Below, one piece after another: positions 29,281-38,723 of a stretch of DNA of 64,000 nucleotides. The DNA lies in the NCBI RefSeq assembly GCF_016735695.1, contig NZ_JAERQD010000008.1, forward strand, positions 62,001 to 126,000, in the 5' to 3' direction. Source of the stretch: Microvirga zambiensis WSM3693. Its GTDB lineage: Bacteria; Pseudomonadota; Alphaproteobacteria; Rhizobiales; Beijerinckiaceae. How positions within the stretch are numbered: the first letter of the stretch is position 1; every line of letters starts with the position of its first letter. The notes beneath the pieces were generated by a model that was not told the DNA's origin, searched no databases, and was given only the letters and a program-made list of their open reading frames with translations. A program made the translations under genes and the position numbers.

Positions 29281-30014
29281 CAGACGATTTCCTGAGCCGC
29301 TGGAACGCGGCGGCGGCGGCGGATCAACCACCAGACTCCGGCTAAATCAAGGATGCCGACCCAGAGCCGGTCGAACATACCATAATTGGAGCGTCCCGCA
29401 TGGCGCGGTCGATCGACCACGTCCACATGGGCGATCCCGTGGCCCTCACGCTTGATCAGGGCCGGCATGAAGCGGTGCAGGGCGTCGAAATAGGGCAGCC
29501 GCAGGTAGACATCGCGGCGGAAGGCCTTGAGCCCGCAGCCCGTATCCCTGGTTCCGTCCTTCAGGATCCGCCCCCGCACCCCGTTCGCGATGCGGGACTG
29601 CCATTTCTTGTAGGCGCCGTCCTTGCGTCCGACCCGCTGCCCGGCCACCAGGGCGACCTTGGGATCATCCAGGGCCGCCACCAGCTGCGGGATGAAGGCC
29701 GGGTCATTCTGCCCGTCCCCGTCCAGGGTCACGACGATGGGGCCGCGGGCGGCATGGACGCCGGTCCGGACCGCGGCGCTCTGCCCGCAGCTCGCCTCAT
29801 GCCGGACGAGACGCAGCCAGGGCCGCGTCGTGCGGGCATTCAGAACCTGCTGGACGGTGTCGTCCGTCGAACCGTCGTCCACATAGACGACCTCGAAGGG
29901 ACCCAGCGGCGCGCAGGCCTGCTCGATCTCCTCCACCAGGGGAAGGATGTTGAGCGCTTCGTTCTTGACGGGCACCACGACGCTGATGCGAGGGCCTGAG
30001 GTAAGATCGGTCAT
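29280..30014 (-). CDS. GT2 family polyprenyl-phosphate glycosyltransferase (ArnC/DPM-like)
   Basis: A 244-residue GT-A glycosyltransferase without the C-terminal membrane helices of full ArnC. PVKNEALNI begins the nucleotide-sugar fold and TLDGDGQNDP holds the metal-binding DGD. RDTGCGLKAFRRDV is diagnostic of dolichol-phosphate-mannose-synthase-like enzymes. It probably loads a sugar onto undecaprenyl phosphate as donor for the ArnT-like gene 49 nt upstream. The sugar is unknown: aminoarabinose, galacturonate or mannose are candidates. Confidence 0.88.
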   Translation of the reverse strand: MTDLTSGPRISVVVPVKNEALNILPLVEEIEQACAPLGPFEVVYVDDGSTDDTVQQVLNARTTRPWLRLVRHEASCGQSAAVRTGVHAARGPIVVTLDGDGQNDPAFIPQLVAALDDPKVALVAGQRVGRKDGAYKKWQSRIANGVRGRILKDGTRDTGCGLKAFRRDVYLRLPYFDALHRFMPALIKREGHGIAHVDVVDRPRHAGRSNYGMFDRLWVGILDLAGVWWLIRRRRRVPAAQEIV

Positions 30015-30063
30015 CCGCTAAGGGCCATCGCTGGCCACCCCTTGAGAGAAGGCGAGCCGGGCT

Positions 30064-31776
30064 TCAGAAGCCCGTTGCATAGGCCGCGATATCGACCCGC
30101 CGCCCGCTGTTGATATTGAATCCCTGGACGCGGGTCGAGAGCACCGGCTGCTGCTTGAGGCGCTCGTTCTCGGTCCGGAACTCGCCCTCGAACCGCTTTT
30201 CGACGAAAACGACCCGGCAGCCGCCCGGCTGCAGGAAGGCGGCAGCCTCGGCCCCGGTTTCGACCATCTCGAGATTCGTGCCGGTCAGGAACACCAGGCT
30301 GGGCTCGCGGTAGCCGAGGGTCGCGACGAGCGGGTTTTCGCAAGGCACGTTGCGGGCCACCTCGGCAAGGCGGTCCGACACCTTGAGGGAGCGCAGATCG
30401 AGCTGGGCGAAGCCGAACACGCCGAGGGAGAGGAAGGCGGCCGAGGCGAAGCTTACCCACAGGGTCGGGACCATCCTGTTCTTCACGAAGAGCCACCAGG
30501 CCCACAGGGCGAGAAGCGAGGAGATCACCAGAGCCGGAAGCGCCCGGAAGGGCACCATCCCGTCGAAGGCCCAGCCGACCGCCGAGAGGCCGATGGTGAG
30601 GCCGACGGGAATGAACGGAATGAGGATTGTCGCAACCTTGGCCAGGGGCCGATGCGGTCCAACGAAATGCCGCGCAATGGCCATGACCGTGATGATCGCC
30701 ACCGCCGGGAGAAGCGGCAGCGTGTAATGCGGCAGCTTGGTCGGCACAGCCTCGAAAACGATCCAGGACGGCACGATCCAGGCCAGGGCGAAGGCGACCG
30801 GCTCCTCCCGGCGGTGGATCCAGGCGAAGGGCACAGCGATGGCGGCAAGGATCGCACCAGGCCAGAAGGTGGCGAAGAAGGAGATCAGATAGAAGCCCGG
30901 CGGCGCCCAATGGACGGTCTGGGCCGTGCCGACCTTGCCGAGCATGTCGTGGCCGATCGATTCGGCGTAGAAGGCTCCGCCCGTATTGATTGCGATGGCG
31001 ATGAACCAGGGCAGAACCACGACGAGGGTGAATGCCAGCCCCTGCCAGGGTTTCAGCGTCGACAGCCAGCGGCCTGAACGCTCCTTGTAGGACAGTACCG
31101 CAGCGGCGAGGCCAGCGAACATCACCACCAGCGGCCCCTTGATCAGGATGCCCAAGGCGAAGCCGGTCCAGAAGAGCCACAATGCCCTTCTTGGGAGAGT
31201 CCCGGCACCCCGGCTCAGATAGGCTCGGGCCAAGCCGCCCATGACAGCAACGGAGCAGGCCGTCAGCATGGCATCGGTCTTCGCCAGACGCGCCTCGACC
31301 ATGAGGATGATACAGGTCGCCATGAGGGCTGCTGTCAGGAATGCCCCTCGCCTTCCGAAGAAGGCCAAGGCAGCCCAATAGGTCAGCAGAACCGTCGCAA
31401 TGGCCCCGACCAGGGAGGGGATCCTATAAAGCGCGATGGTGGTTCGCGCCTCCGGCACGCCGAGCGCCTGCGCGACGGCGACGGTGGCGCTCTGCATCCA
31501 GTAGATCCCGACGGGCTTCTTGTTCCGCGCCTCGTCCTGGAAGCGGATATCGACGAAATCCCCCGTCTCCAGCATCTGCTTGGAGGCCTGCGCGTAGCGC
31601 GGCTCGTCCCGGTCCATGGGCTGGAGGGAGGCGAAGCCCGGCAGGAAGCAGACGAGCGACAGCAGCACGAGTACCGCGCAGAGGCGGGCATGGCTCCGCT
31701 CGACGAAAGTCGTCAGCTGAGCCACCGACAGGTGGCGTAACGACGTCCGCTGCTGGGGGACAGAACCGTCCATCAA
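30064..31776 (-). CDS. ArnT-like GT39/GT83 glycosyltransferase, multi-pass
   Basis: A 570-residue GT-C fold membrane glycosyltransferase. The periplasmic EL1 motif PMDRDEPRYAQASKQMLETG (about 53-72) carries the catalytic DE pair, and FQDEARNKKPVGIYW follows, both ArnT hallmarks. About eleven to twelve spans occupy 33-440, with a soluble C-terminal periplasmic part. It would transfer a polyprenyl-phosphate-linked sugar to lipid A or core. First gene of the three-gene operon with the GT2 and LAB_N genes. Start at 31776 (MMDG). Confidence 0.9.
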   Translation of the reverse strand: MMDGSVPQQRTSLRHLSVAQLTTFVERSHARLCAVLVLLSLVCFLPGFASLQPMDRDEPRYAQASKQMLETGDFVDIRFQDEARNKKPVGIYWMQSATVAVAQALGVPEARTTIALYRIPSLVGAIATVLLTYWAALAFFGRRGAFLTAALMATCIILMVEARLAKTDAMLTACSVAVMGGLARAYLSRGAGTLPRRALWLFWTGFALGILIKGPLVVMFAGLAAAVLSYKERSGRWLSTLKPWQGLAFTLVVVLPWFIAIAINTGGAFYAESIGHDMLGKVGTAQTVHWAPPGFYLISFFATFWPGAILAAIAVPFAWIHRREEPVAFALAWIVPSWIVFEAVPTKLPHYTLPLLPAVAIITVMAIARHFVGPHRPLAKVATILIPFIPVGLTIGLSAVGWAFDGMVPFRALPALVISSLLALWAWWLFVKNRMVPTLWVSFASAAFLSLGVFGFAQLDLRSLKVSDRLAEVARNVPCENPLVATLGYREPSLVFLTGTNLEMVETGAEAAAFLQPGGCRVVFVEKRFEGEFRTENERLKQQPVLSTRVQGFNINSGRRVDIAAYATGF

Positions 31777-31977
31777 TCACTCCGGGGGCGGCCATATAGG
31801 CTTCATGCCGGCAGGATTCCCCACGGGCACAGGTCCATCAAGCCGCGTCATGTCCTCCAAACCCGGCGGGAAGTCAAATTGACGGAAGGTAGCGGGTAGG
31901 CTCGCAAGGCCCAGCTCATCGCTTGGCTTTCTCTAAACCCTTATCCTTAGAGTCTGGGGTCATAAAGCGCGGGCAAC

Positions 31978-32092
31978 CCTCCTCCCCCTTGTGGGGAGGA
32001 GTTGGAGGTGGGGGTGTGAGCGCCACGCTGGTCCAGTTCAGCGCCAACACCCCCACCCCGGCCCTCCCCACAAGGGGGAGGGAGAAGATACC
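31978..32092. repeat. Long imperfect palindrome in the 31777-32210 gap
   Basis: The left part (CCCTCCTCCCCCTTGTGGGG then GGAGGTGGGGGTGT) and the right part (ACACCCCCACCCCGGCCCTC then CCCCACAAGGGGGAGGG) form an imperfect inverted repeat with arms of about 40 bp. This is a common style of intergenic element in Hyphomicrobiales. I see no gene in the remainder of this 434-bp gap. Confidence 0.6.
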
Positions 32093-32210
32093 TGCGCCTC
32101 GATCGATTTATGGACCAGCCTCCTCAGAATGAGGCGAGACTTCTCCCAGGAACATGGGCGCTCGGGCCGGCATTGCCTGAACGAACGGGTTCGATGCTGG
32201 AGGTGACATT

Positions 32211-32504
32211 ATGAACAGGACCGTCCGATGGTGCGGCCTTGCCTTCGCGGTGTTCGCTGCCTGCCCTGCCCTCGCCCTGGATCAGCCCGTCGTCTGGCGG
32301 GACGAGGACACGGGTTGCGCCTATCTGCTTACCCCGCAGGGCGGCATCGCTCCCCGCCACCGCCGGGATGGAACACTCGATTGTCCGGATGTTTCCGCCA
32401 ACACGGGAATGGTCGAGGGGATGGGGCGCGATATCGCCCGCGGGCTCGATGCCCTGCAGCGCGAAGTGGAGCGCCTGCGCGAGCGGTACAACAATCGCCC
32501 GTGA
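32211..32504 (+). CDS. Small secreted protein of unknown function
   Basis: A 97-residue protein with a signal peptide (about 1-23, ACPALA cut) preceded by an excellent Shine-Dalgarno (GGAGGTGA just before the ATG). The mature part contains two Cys (about 36 and 58) and a charged C-terminal helix (GLDALQREVERLRERYNN). I do not recognise a family. It may be a periplasmic protein with a disulfide and a coiled-coil tail. Confidence 0.7.
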   Translation: MNRTVRWCGLAFAVFAACPALALDQPVVWRDEDTGCAYLLTPQGGIAPRHRRDGTLDCPDVSANTGMVEGMGRDIARGLDALQREVERLRERYNNRP

Positions 32505-32572
32505 CGCCTCAGGAAGACGCGACCTCGACGAAAGCCGGCCCCGGCACAGTCCGGGCCAGGGCCGTGCCGTTG

Positions 32573-33007
32573 TTATCGAAACCAGCCGAAATAGAGCGAC
32601 CAGAGGCTGGGTGAGCGGATGCCGCGGACCCGCCGGGCTGCTTCGTCGGCGCGCATCGATTCTCCGCCGTGGCACGAGCACAGGACGATATGGGCGTCGT
32701 GTTCGGAAATCTGGAAGAAATCGACCGCGTCCCCGAATCTGTCGCTGAGAAGCCCCGCCGTCCGGAGCACCGGATCTGCATAGGCGATCGTCAAGGCGGA
32801 TCCGTCGGCACGGAGCGCCCGGCGCTCGGCCTTGGGCTTCCACTCGATCTCATCGAGGGTCTTCAGCTCCAAATCGGGATTTCTGTCGAGGAGCTCGACC
32901 CAGCGATCCAGCCGCTCCCGTTTCGACAGGACGACCGGGGCTTTCACCTCCTCGTGGGTCTTCAGGTCGGCGACGCTACTGAGTTCGGACAGAGGCCTGT
33001 GTTCCAT
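32573..33007 (-). CDS. Hypothetical protein
   Basis: A 144-residue soluble protein I do not recognise. It contains LSKRERLDRWVELLDRNPD (about 27-45), a helical basic segment, then SALTIAYADPVLRTAGLLSD, and a CSCHGG motif (about 109-114). The C-terminal RSPSLWSLYFGWFR is aromatic. The gene's 3' side meets the preceding convergent gene with a 68-bp gap. The 183 bp to the sigma-factor gene upstream shows no clear operator. Confidence 0.65.
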   Translation of the reverse strand: MEHRPLSELSSVADLKTHEEVKAPVVLSKRERLDRWVELLDRNPDLELKTLDEIEWKPKAERRALRADGSALTIAYADPVLRTAGLLSDRFGDAVDFFQISEHDAHIVLCSCHGGESMRADEAARRVRGIRSPSLWSLYFGWFR

Positions 33008-33190
33008 GCTCCCCTCCTTGGCAGAAGAGCGATTGCGAGCCCACCCAGCTATGAGCTCAACCTTGAAGCCTCAGCAAAAGTTCGAGGAACGGGCGGTCCG
33101 ACCGCGCTGATATTTTGTGCATCCCACAAATGCATCGGGACCGCTCACGTCATGGTGAGCGGTCCCGATGCACAGAGGCGAATGCAGTCT

Positions 33191-33907
33191 TCAGGCAGTC
33201 GCGGCGCGATCGTGATCGAACCGCGTGGTGCCCATGAGTTCGGCGAGGCGGTTGCGGGCGCGGTTGACGCGGCTCTTGATGGTGCCGACCTTCACGCCCA
33301 ACGCCTCCGCCGCATCTTCATAGGACATGCCCTCGGCACCGATCAGGATGATCGCCTCGCGCTGTTCCTGAGGCAGTTTCTCCAATGCGGTGGAGAGGTC
33401 CTGCAGCGCGAGCTTGTCCTCCTGATCCGGGATCGCGATCATGCTCGCTGCATGCGTGCCATCGCCGTCCTCGACCTCGCGGCTGGTCTTGCGGTGCGTC
33501 GAATAGAAGCCGTTGCGCAGAATGGTGAAGAGCCAAGCCTGGAGGTTCGTGCCGGCCTCGAAGGTATCCTGCTTGGTTAGCGCCTTGAGCACCGTGTCCT
33601 GCACAAGATCCTCCGCCTGATCGACCTTGCCGGTCAGGGAGAGAGCGAAGGCGCGCAGGTTCGGCAGGGCATCCATGACGCCGTTGATGAAGTCCTGGTC
33701 GACGGGCTCCGTATGGGCGCGGATGACCTGGGCGACGCGGTCGACGAGCCGCGCAAGATCGCGCGGCAGCTTGTCCTCCGCAGGATCGCCATAAAGGGCA
33801 CGCAACTGCTTTCCGAGGTGCAGGCGTACGGCAGCGCTCAGCGCAGCCGCCGAAGACGGCGAATCGGGATGATTTAACTCGGACTGGTTCTTGGCATTCT
33901 GTGACAT
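33191..33907 (-). CDS. EcfG-type ECF sigma factor with NepR-like N-terminal extension
   Basis: A 238-residue protein. Residues 73-238 are a typical EcfG (ECF15) general-stress sigma factor: region 2 (LRAFALSLTG, QAEDLVQDTVLKAL, NLQAWLFTILRNGFYSTHRK) and region 4 (LPQEQREAIILIGAEGMSYE, GVKVGTIKSRVNRARNRL). Canonical EcfG proteins begin near region 2. Here about 70 extra residues precede it, and 31-60 (LGKQLRALYGD, then LPRDLARLVDRVAQ) align with the two-helix core of the NepR anti-sigma factor (pattern IG-KLR-IY, then VPDRF-DLL). If real, the sigma factor carries a tethered anti-sigma-like segment. No phyR or free nepR is nearby. It is divergent from xylB. Confidence 0.85.
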   Translation of the reverse strand: MSQNAKNQSELNHPDSPSSAAALSAAVRLHLGKQLRALYGDPAEDKLPRDLARLVDRVAQVIRAHTEPVDQDFINGVMDALPNLRAFALSLTGKVDQAEDLVQDTVLKALTKQDTFEAGTNLQAWLFTILRNGFYSTHRKTSREVEDGDGTHAASMIAIPDQEDKLALQDLSTALEKLPQEQREAIILIGAEGMSYEDAAEALGVKVGTIKSRVNRARNRLAELMGTTRFDHDRAATA

Positions 33908-33965
33908 GCCGAATTATTTGGGGCGTGCGGTTCCCGTTTAAATATCCGGGCGACATTTCGACCAT

Positions 33966-33987
33966 GAGATTTTTTCGAGATTTTTTC
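33966..33987. repeat. Tandem 11-bp direct repeat upstream of the sigma-factor gene
   Basis: GAGATTTTTTC occurs twice in perfect tandem. One copy equals one helical turn. It lies 59-80 bp upstream of the sigma-factor ATG on the minus strand, in an otherwise AT-richer stretch, and could be a regulator half-site array or a chance slippage product. Confidence 0.5.
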
Positions 33988-34094
33988 ATCCTCGACCCTC
34001 TGGATTTTATCACCTGGATACCTAAGCAGCCGGACTGGGCTATATGCTCCCTTTCCGCGGGATCCATGGCCGGCAGCAAACAGGGAGCTTGGGC

Positions 34095-35564
34095 GTGCCT
34101 CACTATCTCGGTATCGATGTCGGCACCTCGGCGGTAAAGGCGATTCTGGCGGACGAGCGGCAGAATGCCGTCGCCGAAGCGGACGTTTCCCTGACGGTTT
34201 CCCGCCTGCACGATCTCTGGTCGGAGCAGGACCCCGAGGCCTGGTGGCAGGCCGTGCAGACGGCGATCGAGCAGCTGCGTGCGGCGAATGCGTCCGCGTT
34301 CGCCGATATTCGCGGAATCGGCCTCTCGGGCCAGATGCACGGCGCAGTCCTGCTCGACGAGAACAACCGGCCGCTTCGCCCGGCCATTCTCTGGAACGAC
34401 GGCCGCTCATTCCGGGAGGCGCAGGAGCTCGGCGCCAAGCACCCCGAACTCTCGCATGCCATGGGCGTGATCCCGATGCCGGGCTTCACGGCGCCGAAAC
34501 TGCTGTGGGTCGCGCGGCACGAGCCCGATATATTCCGCGCCATCCGCAAGATCATGTTGCCGAAGGACTATATCCGCCTCAAGCTCACCGGAGCGGCGGT
34601 GACGGAGATGTCCGATGCCGCGGGCACGTGGTGGCTCGACGAAGCAAGGCGCGACTGGTCGGACGCGGCGCTGGCCGCGACTGATCTCAACCGGCAGCAT
34701 ATGCCGGACCTCGTCGAGGGCTCTCAGCCTTCGGGCATGGTGCGCTCCGAGATCGCCGCGCAATGGGGCCTGCAAGGCGATGTCGTCGTGGCAGGCGGTG
34801 CCGGCGATGCGGCTGCGGGCGCCGTCGGGCTCGGCGCCATCGAGGACGGATCGGCCTTCATCTCGCTCGGCACATCCGGCCAGCTTTTCGTCACCACGAA
34901 GGAATTCAGCCCGGCGCCGGAGGCCGTCGTGCATTCCTTCTGCCACGCGGTCCCGGGTCGCTGGTTTCAGATGGCGGCGATGCTGAATGCGGCGAGCTGC
35001 CTTGCCTGGACCGCGAGCCTTCTGAAGCGGGATATCGGCGACCTCCTGCGCGAGACGGAGGCCGCCTATCGCAGCCCGTCGAACGTCCTCTTCCTGCCCT
35101 ATCTCGCGGGTGAGCGGACCCCTCACAACGATCCCTATGCGCGCGGTGTGTTCTTCGGGCTCTCGCCGGCGACGCAGCAGACCGATCTCGTGCAGGCGGT
35201 GCTGGAGGGGGTCGCCTTCAGTTTCGCCGATGCGAAGCAATGTCTGGAGCAGGCCGGCACGCCGCTCACCTATGCGGGCATGATCGGCGGCGGATCGCGC
35301 AGCGCTTTCTGGGCCAGGATTTTTGCCAGCGTCCTGGATGTCCCGATGGTGCGCTATCAAGGCAGCGACAAGGGCCCAGCCTTCGGCGCCGCGCGCCTCG
35401 CACGCCTCGCCGCGACCGGCGAGGCGCCGGAAGCGGTGTGTACCGCGCCCAGCATCCTCGAGACGATCGAGCCGCAGCCGCAGCTCGTGGAGCTCTACCG
35501 GCCTCGGATCGAGGCGTTCCGCAATCTCTATCGGGCGCTCAAGCCGGAATTCGTACGTGCCTGA
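34095..35564 (+). CDS. xylB: Xylulokinase
   Basis: A 489-residue FGGY-family kinase that phosphorylates D-xylulose to xylulose-5-phosphate. YLGIDVGTSAVKAIL opens the first actin-like ATPase domain, GLSGQMHGAVLLDENN (about 76-91) is the xylulokinase substrate loop, and MIGGGSRSAFWARIFAS is the ADP-binding element of domain II. The frame begins at 34044, but GTG 34095 with CAGGGAG 7 nt upstream gives the family N-terminus. No xylA (isomerase) is near, so xylulose may come from xylitol or D-arabitol via a dehydrogenase. Confidence 0.93.
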   Translation: MPHYLGIDVGTSAVKAILADERQNAVAEADVSLTVSRLHDLWSEQDPEAWWQAVQTAIEQLRAANASAFADIRGIGLSGQMHGAVLLDENNRPLRPAILWNDGRSFREAQELGAKHPELSHAMGVIPMPGFTAPKLLWVARHEPDIFRAIRKIMLPKDYIRLKLTGAAVTEMSDAAGTWWLDEARRDWSDAALAATDLNRQHMPDLVEGSQPSGMVRSEIAAQWGLQGDVVVAGGAGDAAAGAVGLGAIEDGSAFISLGTSGQLFVTTKEFSPAPEAVVHSFCHAVPGRWFQMAAMLNAASCLAWTASLLKRDIGDLLRETEAAYRSPSNVLFLPYLAGERTPHNDPYARGVFFGLSPATQQTDLVQAVLEGVAFSFADAKQCLEQAGTPLTYAGMIGGGSRSAFWARIFASVLDVPMVRYQGSDKGPAFGAARLARLAATGEAPEAVCTAPSILETIEPQPQLVELYRPRIEAFRNLYRALKPEFVRA

Positions 35565-35639
35565 AAGCCTGCTCGAGAAGAGCGTCCTCCCCGGCCCTTT
35601 TCCTGAGAGGCTGGCTCACAAGGGGTCCCGCCCCATAGC

Positions 35640-35743
35640 CCTCATCCTGAGGAGGCCGTCAGGCCGTCTCGAAGGACGAGGGCGTCTCCAGCGCTCTCTG
35701 GAGCCTCCTTCGAGACGCCACTGCGTGGCTCCTCAGGATGAGG
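35640..35743. repeat. CCTCATCCTGAGGAG palindromic element in the 35565-36049 gap
   Basis: Perfect 15-bp arms CCTCATCCTGAGGAG (35640-35654) and CTCCTCAGGATGAGG (35729-35743), with inner GTCTCGAAGGA/TCCTTCGAGAC pairing. A third partial copy, CTCAGGATGAGGTGAG, follows at about 35764. Elements with this sequence are very common in Hyphomicrobiales genomes. The rest of the gap carries the promoter region of the sugar ABC operon, including TGATC-CGATC-GATCA at 35961-35975, a possible but weak operator. Confidence 0.65.
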
Positions 35744-36049
35744 TCGAGTGCTGTGGGCAGCCTCTCAGGATGAGGTGAGAGACCTATGAGAAAGCCTCCG
35801 AGGCGCCTCATCGAAGTTACTTTGTATCACCCAGTAATTACCCTACCCGCACGACGATTTCGTGTCGGCATGGAAAAGTTGTGGGGCATTCGCTCAAGTC
35901 TAAAAAGGAGGGATTGAAACCCGATTTTGTTGAAGCATTTACGGCAATCACGAACCCTTTTGATCCGATCGATCATCAGGGGCAGCGTAGTCTGTGAGTG
36001 CCAGAGCGGAGAACTTCCGCCTCAAGAAATCGCCTTTAGGGAAACGCCC

Positions 36050-37579
36050 ATGACAGGATCCGCCCCGATCCTCGAAATGAAAGACATCTCGAAGACCTTT
36101 CCCGGCGTGAAGGCGCTCACGAACGTTTCGCTGACCGTCTATCCCGGCGAAATTCATGCGCTGATGGGTGAAAACGGCGCCGGCAAATCGACGCTGATGA
36201 AGATCCTGTCCGGCGCCTATCAGGCCGATCCCGGCGGCGAGATCCGCATCAGCGGCCAGCACGTCACCATCGACGGCCCGCTCGCCGCGCGGCATCACGG
36301 CATCTCGATCATTTATCAGGAATTGTCCCTCGCGCCGAACCTCACGGTCGCCGAGAACATGCTGCTCGGACGCGAGCACAAATCCGGCCCGATGGTCGAC
36401 CGGCGCTCGATGGAAAAGGCCAGTCAGGCCATCCTCGAGCGCCTCGGCGTGCATTTCCGGGCGACGACGAAGGTCAGCGAACTCTCCATGGCCGAGCGGC
36501 AGCTCGTCGAGATCGCCCGCGCGTTGATCGCGGATTCGCGCATTCTGGTCATGGACGAGCCCACGACCTCGCTCTCCTCCCGCGAGACCGAGGCATTGTT
36601 CAAGCTGATCCGGCAGCTTCGGGCCGAGGGTCTCGCCATCATCTATATCAGCCATCGCATGGCGGAGATCTACGAGCTCGCCGAGCGCGTCTCCGTGCTG
36701 CGCGACGGCTCCTATGTCGGCACCCTCGTCGGCGACGAGATCTCCGCCGAGCGCCTCGTGCAGATGATGGTCGGCCGCGACCTGTCCTCGTTCTACAAGA
36801 AGGAGCATGACGCCCATCAGAGCCGAGGCTCGGTCATGTTCGCCGTCCGGAACATGGGCGACGGCGTGCGCGTGCACGATTGCTCGTTCGAGCTGCATGA
36901 GGGCGAGGTTCTCGGCATTGCCGGCCTCGTCGGCGCGGGGCGGACGGAGCTTGCCCGTCTCATCTACGGCGCCGACCTTCGGAAGAGCGGCGAGGTCTTT
37001 CTTCTGGGCAAGCGCCTGTCGATCCAAAAGCCCGAAGACGCGATCGATGCCGGCGTGGTCTATCTGACCGAAGACCGCAAGCATCTCGGGCTCTTCCTCG
37101 ATCTCACCGTGCGCGAGAACGTGAATGTCAGCGTGCTCGGGCGGGATGCGCGCATGGGCGGCGTCCTCAACATGAAGGCCGCGAAGCGCAGAGCCGCGGA
37201 GGCGATCCGGGCGCTCGGCATCCGTGTCGCTGCGGACGTGGTGCCGGTCGGCAGCCTGTCCGGCGGCAACCAGCAGAAGGTTCTGCTCTCGCGCCTGCTC
37301 GAAACCAAGCCCAAGGTGCTCATCCTCGACGAGCCGACCCGCGGCGTCGATATCGGCGCCAAATCGGAAATCTACCGCCTCATCGACAGCCTCGCCCGCA
37401 ACGGCGTCGGCGTCATCGTGATCTCCAGCGAATTGCCGGAAGTCGTCGGCATCTGCGACCGTGTGCTGGTGATGCGCGAAGGCCGGCTCGAGGGCGAGGT
37501 CGGCGGCGCCGGTCACCCGCCCGTGACCCAGGAAAACATCATCACCATCGCGACAGGCGTAAGGGAAGCGGCCGAATGA
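36050..37579 (+). CDS. Sugar ABC transporter ATPase (RbsA/XylG-like, two ABC domains)
   Basis: A 509-residue double-ABC protein of the CUT2 class. N-half Walker A is GENGAGKST; the second half has a degenerate P-loop (GLVGAGRTE) as in RbsA. Signatures are [15 protein letters not shown] and [15 protein letters not shown], with [13 protein letters not shown] in the second half. The frame runs from 35927, but ATG 36050, preceded by TAGGGA, gives the usual start. It overlaps the permease gene by 4 nt (ATGA). Substrate is probably a pentose, pentitol or related monosaccharide. Confidence 0.92.
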   Translation: MTGSAPILEMKDISKTFPGVKALTNVSLTVYPGEIHALMGENGAGKSTLMKILSGAYQADPGGEIRISGQHVTIDGPLAARHHGISIIYQELSLAPNLTVAENMLLGREHKSGPMVDRRSMEKASQAILERLGVHFRATTKVSELSMAERQLVEIARALIADSRILVMDEPTTSLSSRETEALFKLIRQLRAEGLAIIYISHRMAEIYELAERVSVLRDGSYVGTLVGDEISAERLVQMMVGRDLSSFYKKEHDAHQSRGSVMFAVRNMGDGVRVHDCSFELHEGEVLGIAGLVGAGRTELARLIYGADLRKSGEVFLLGKRLSIQKPEDAIDAGVVYLTEDRKHLGLFLDLTVRENVNVSVLGRDARMGGVLNMKAAKRRAAEAIRALGIRVAADVVPVGSLSGGNQQKVLLSRLLETKPKVLILDEPTRGVDIGAKSEIYRLIDSLARNGVGVIVISSELPEVVGICDRVLVMREGRLEGEVGGAGHPPVTQENIITIATGVREAAE

Positions 37580-38607
37580 CATCCCCGAACGAGACCAGCG
37601 CAGGCATGCAGACGACCGGTGCCAAGGGCGTCGATTCGGCGTCCCAGAGCCTCCAGCGCCGTCTGGCCTGGCGTTCCACCCTGCAGGCTATCGGCATGCT
37701 GCCGGTGCTCATCATCCTCGGCGTCGTGTTCGAGCTCATGTCGGGACGGTTCCTGAGCTTCCAGAACCTGTCGATCGTGATGCAGCAGGCCTCGATCAAC
37801 ACCGTGCTCGCGGCCGGCATGACCTTCGTCATCCTCACCGGCGGCATCGACCTGTCGGTCGGCTCGATCCTCGCCGCCTCCGCCATGGTCGCGATCCTGG
37901 CGTCATTGATCCCCGAATGGGGCATGCTCGGCATTCCGGCCGCCCTGCTGATGGGATTGGGGCTCGGCCTCGTGAACGGCGTGCTCATCGCCTTCGCGAA
38001 GCTGCCGCCCTTCATCGTGACGCTGGGATCGCTCACCGCCGTGCGCGGCCTCGCGCGCCTGATCGGCGACGACACCACCAAGTTCAACCCGCAGCTGCCC
38101 TTCGCCTTCATCGGCAACGGCACTCTGTTCGGCCTGCCCTGGCTGGTCTGGATCGCCTTCGCGGTGGTGATCCTCTCCTGGTTCATCCTCCGAAGAACGG
38201 TGCTCGGCGTCCACATCTACGCGGTCGGCGGCAATCCGGATGCGGCACGGCTCACCGGCATCAAGGTCTGGGCCGTCCTGCTCTTCGTCTATGCCTTCTC
38301 GGGGCTCGCAGCCGGTCTCGGCGGCGTCATGTCGGCCGCCCGCCTCTTCGCCGCCAACGGCCTGCAGCTCGGGCAATCCTACGAACTCGATGCCATCGCG
38401 GCGGTCATCCTCGGCGGCACCAGCTTCGTGGGCGGCATCGGCTCGATCTGGGGCACGCTCATCGGCGCGCTCATCATCGCCATCCTGTCGAACGGCCTCA
38501 TTCTCGTGGGCGTGTCCGACATCTGGCAGTTCATCATCAAGGGGCTCGTGATCATCGGGGCCGTGGCGCTCGACCGCTACCGCCTCAAGGGATCGGCGCG
38601 GACCTGA
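37576..38607 (+). CDS. Sugar ABC transporter permease (RbsC-like)
   Basis: A 343-residue CUT2 permease with about ten spans. [23 protein letters not shown] (about 75-97) and the [18 protein letters not shown] block (about 270-287) are RbsC hallmarks. It is coupled to the ATPase gene by an ATGA overlap and lies 116 bp before the binding-protein gene. One permease gene implies a homodimer. Confidence 0.93.
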   Translation: MTSPNETSAGMQTTGAKGVDSASQSLQRRLAWRSTLQAIGMLPVLIILGVVFELMSGRFLSFQNLSIVMQQASINTVLAAGMTFVILTGGIDLSVGSILAASAMVAILASLIPEWGMLGIPAALLMGLGLGLVNGVLIAFAKLPPFIVTLGSLTAVRGLARLIGDDTTKFNPQLPFAFIGNGTLFGLPWLVWIAFAVVILSWFILRRTVLGVHIYAVGGNPDAARLTGIKVWAVLLFVYAFSGLAAGLGGVMSAARLFAANGLQLGQSYELDAIAAVILGGTSFVGGIGSIWGTLIGALIIAILSNGLILVGVSDIWQFIIKGLVIIGAVALDRYRLKGSART

Positions 38608-38723
38608 CACTAGAATACCAGCGCCCCGTTCGGGCGCTCGTATATGCGGTCGCCCGGAGGTACGCGCGAGTTCCGGAGATCGCGGGGAAACAAGACACCT
38701 GCAAAAGACATTCGGAGGAACCT

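Noticed and set aside
33908..34094. An EcfG-type promoter (GGAAC, about 17 nt, CGTT) upstream of the sigma-factor gene
   Set aside because: A GGAAC is present on the minus strand but the -10 CGTT is missing at the right spacing, so autoregulation is not supported by the sequence.
35786..35917. A 43-codon frame (MRKPPRRLIEV...) upstream of the sugar ABC operon
   Set aside because: It starts at the edge of a dispersed palindromic repeat, has odd composition and lies where the promoter is expected; no support beyond being open.
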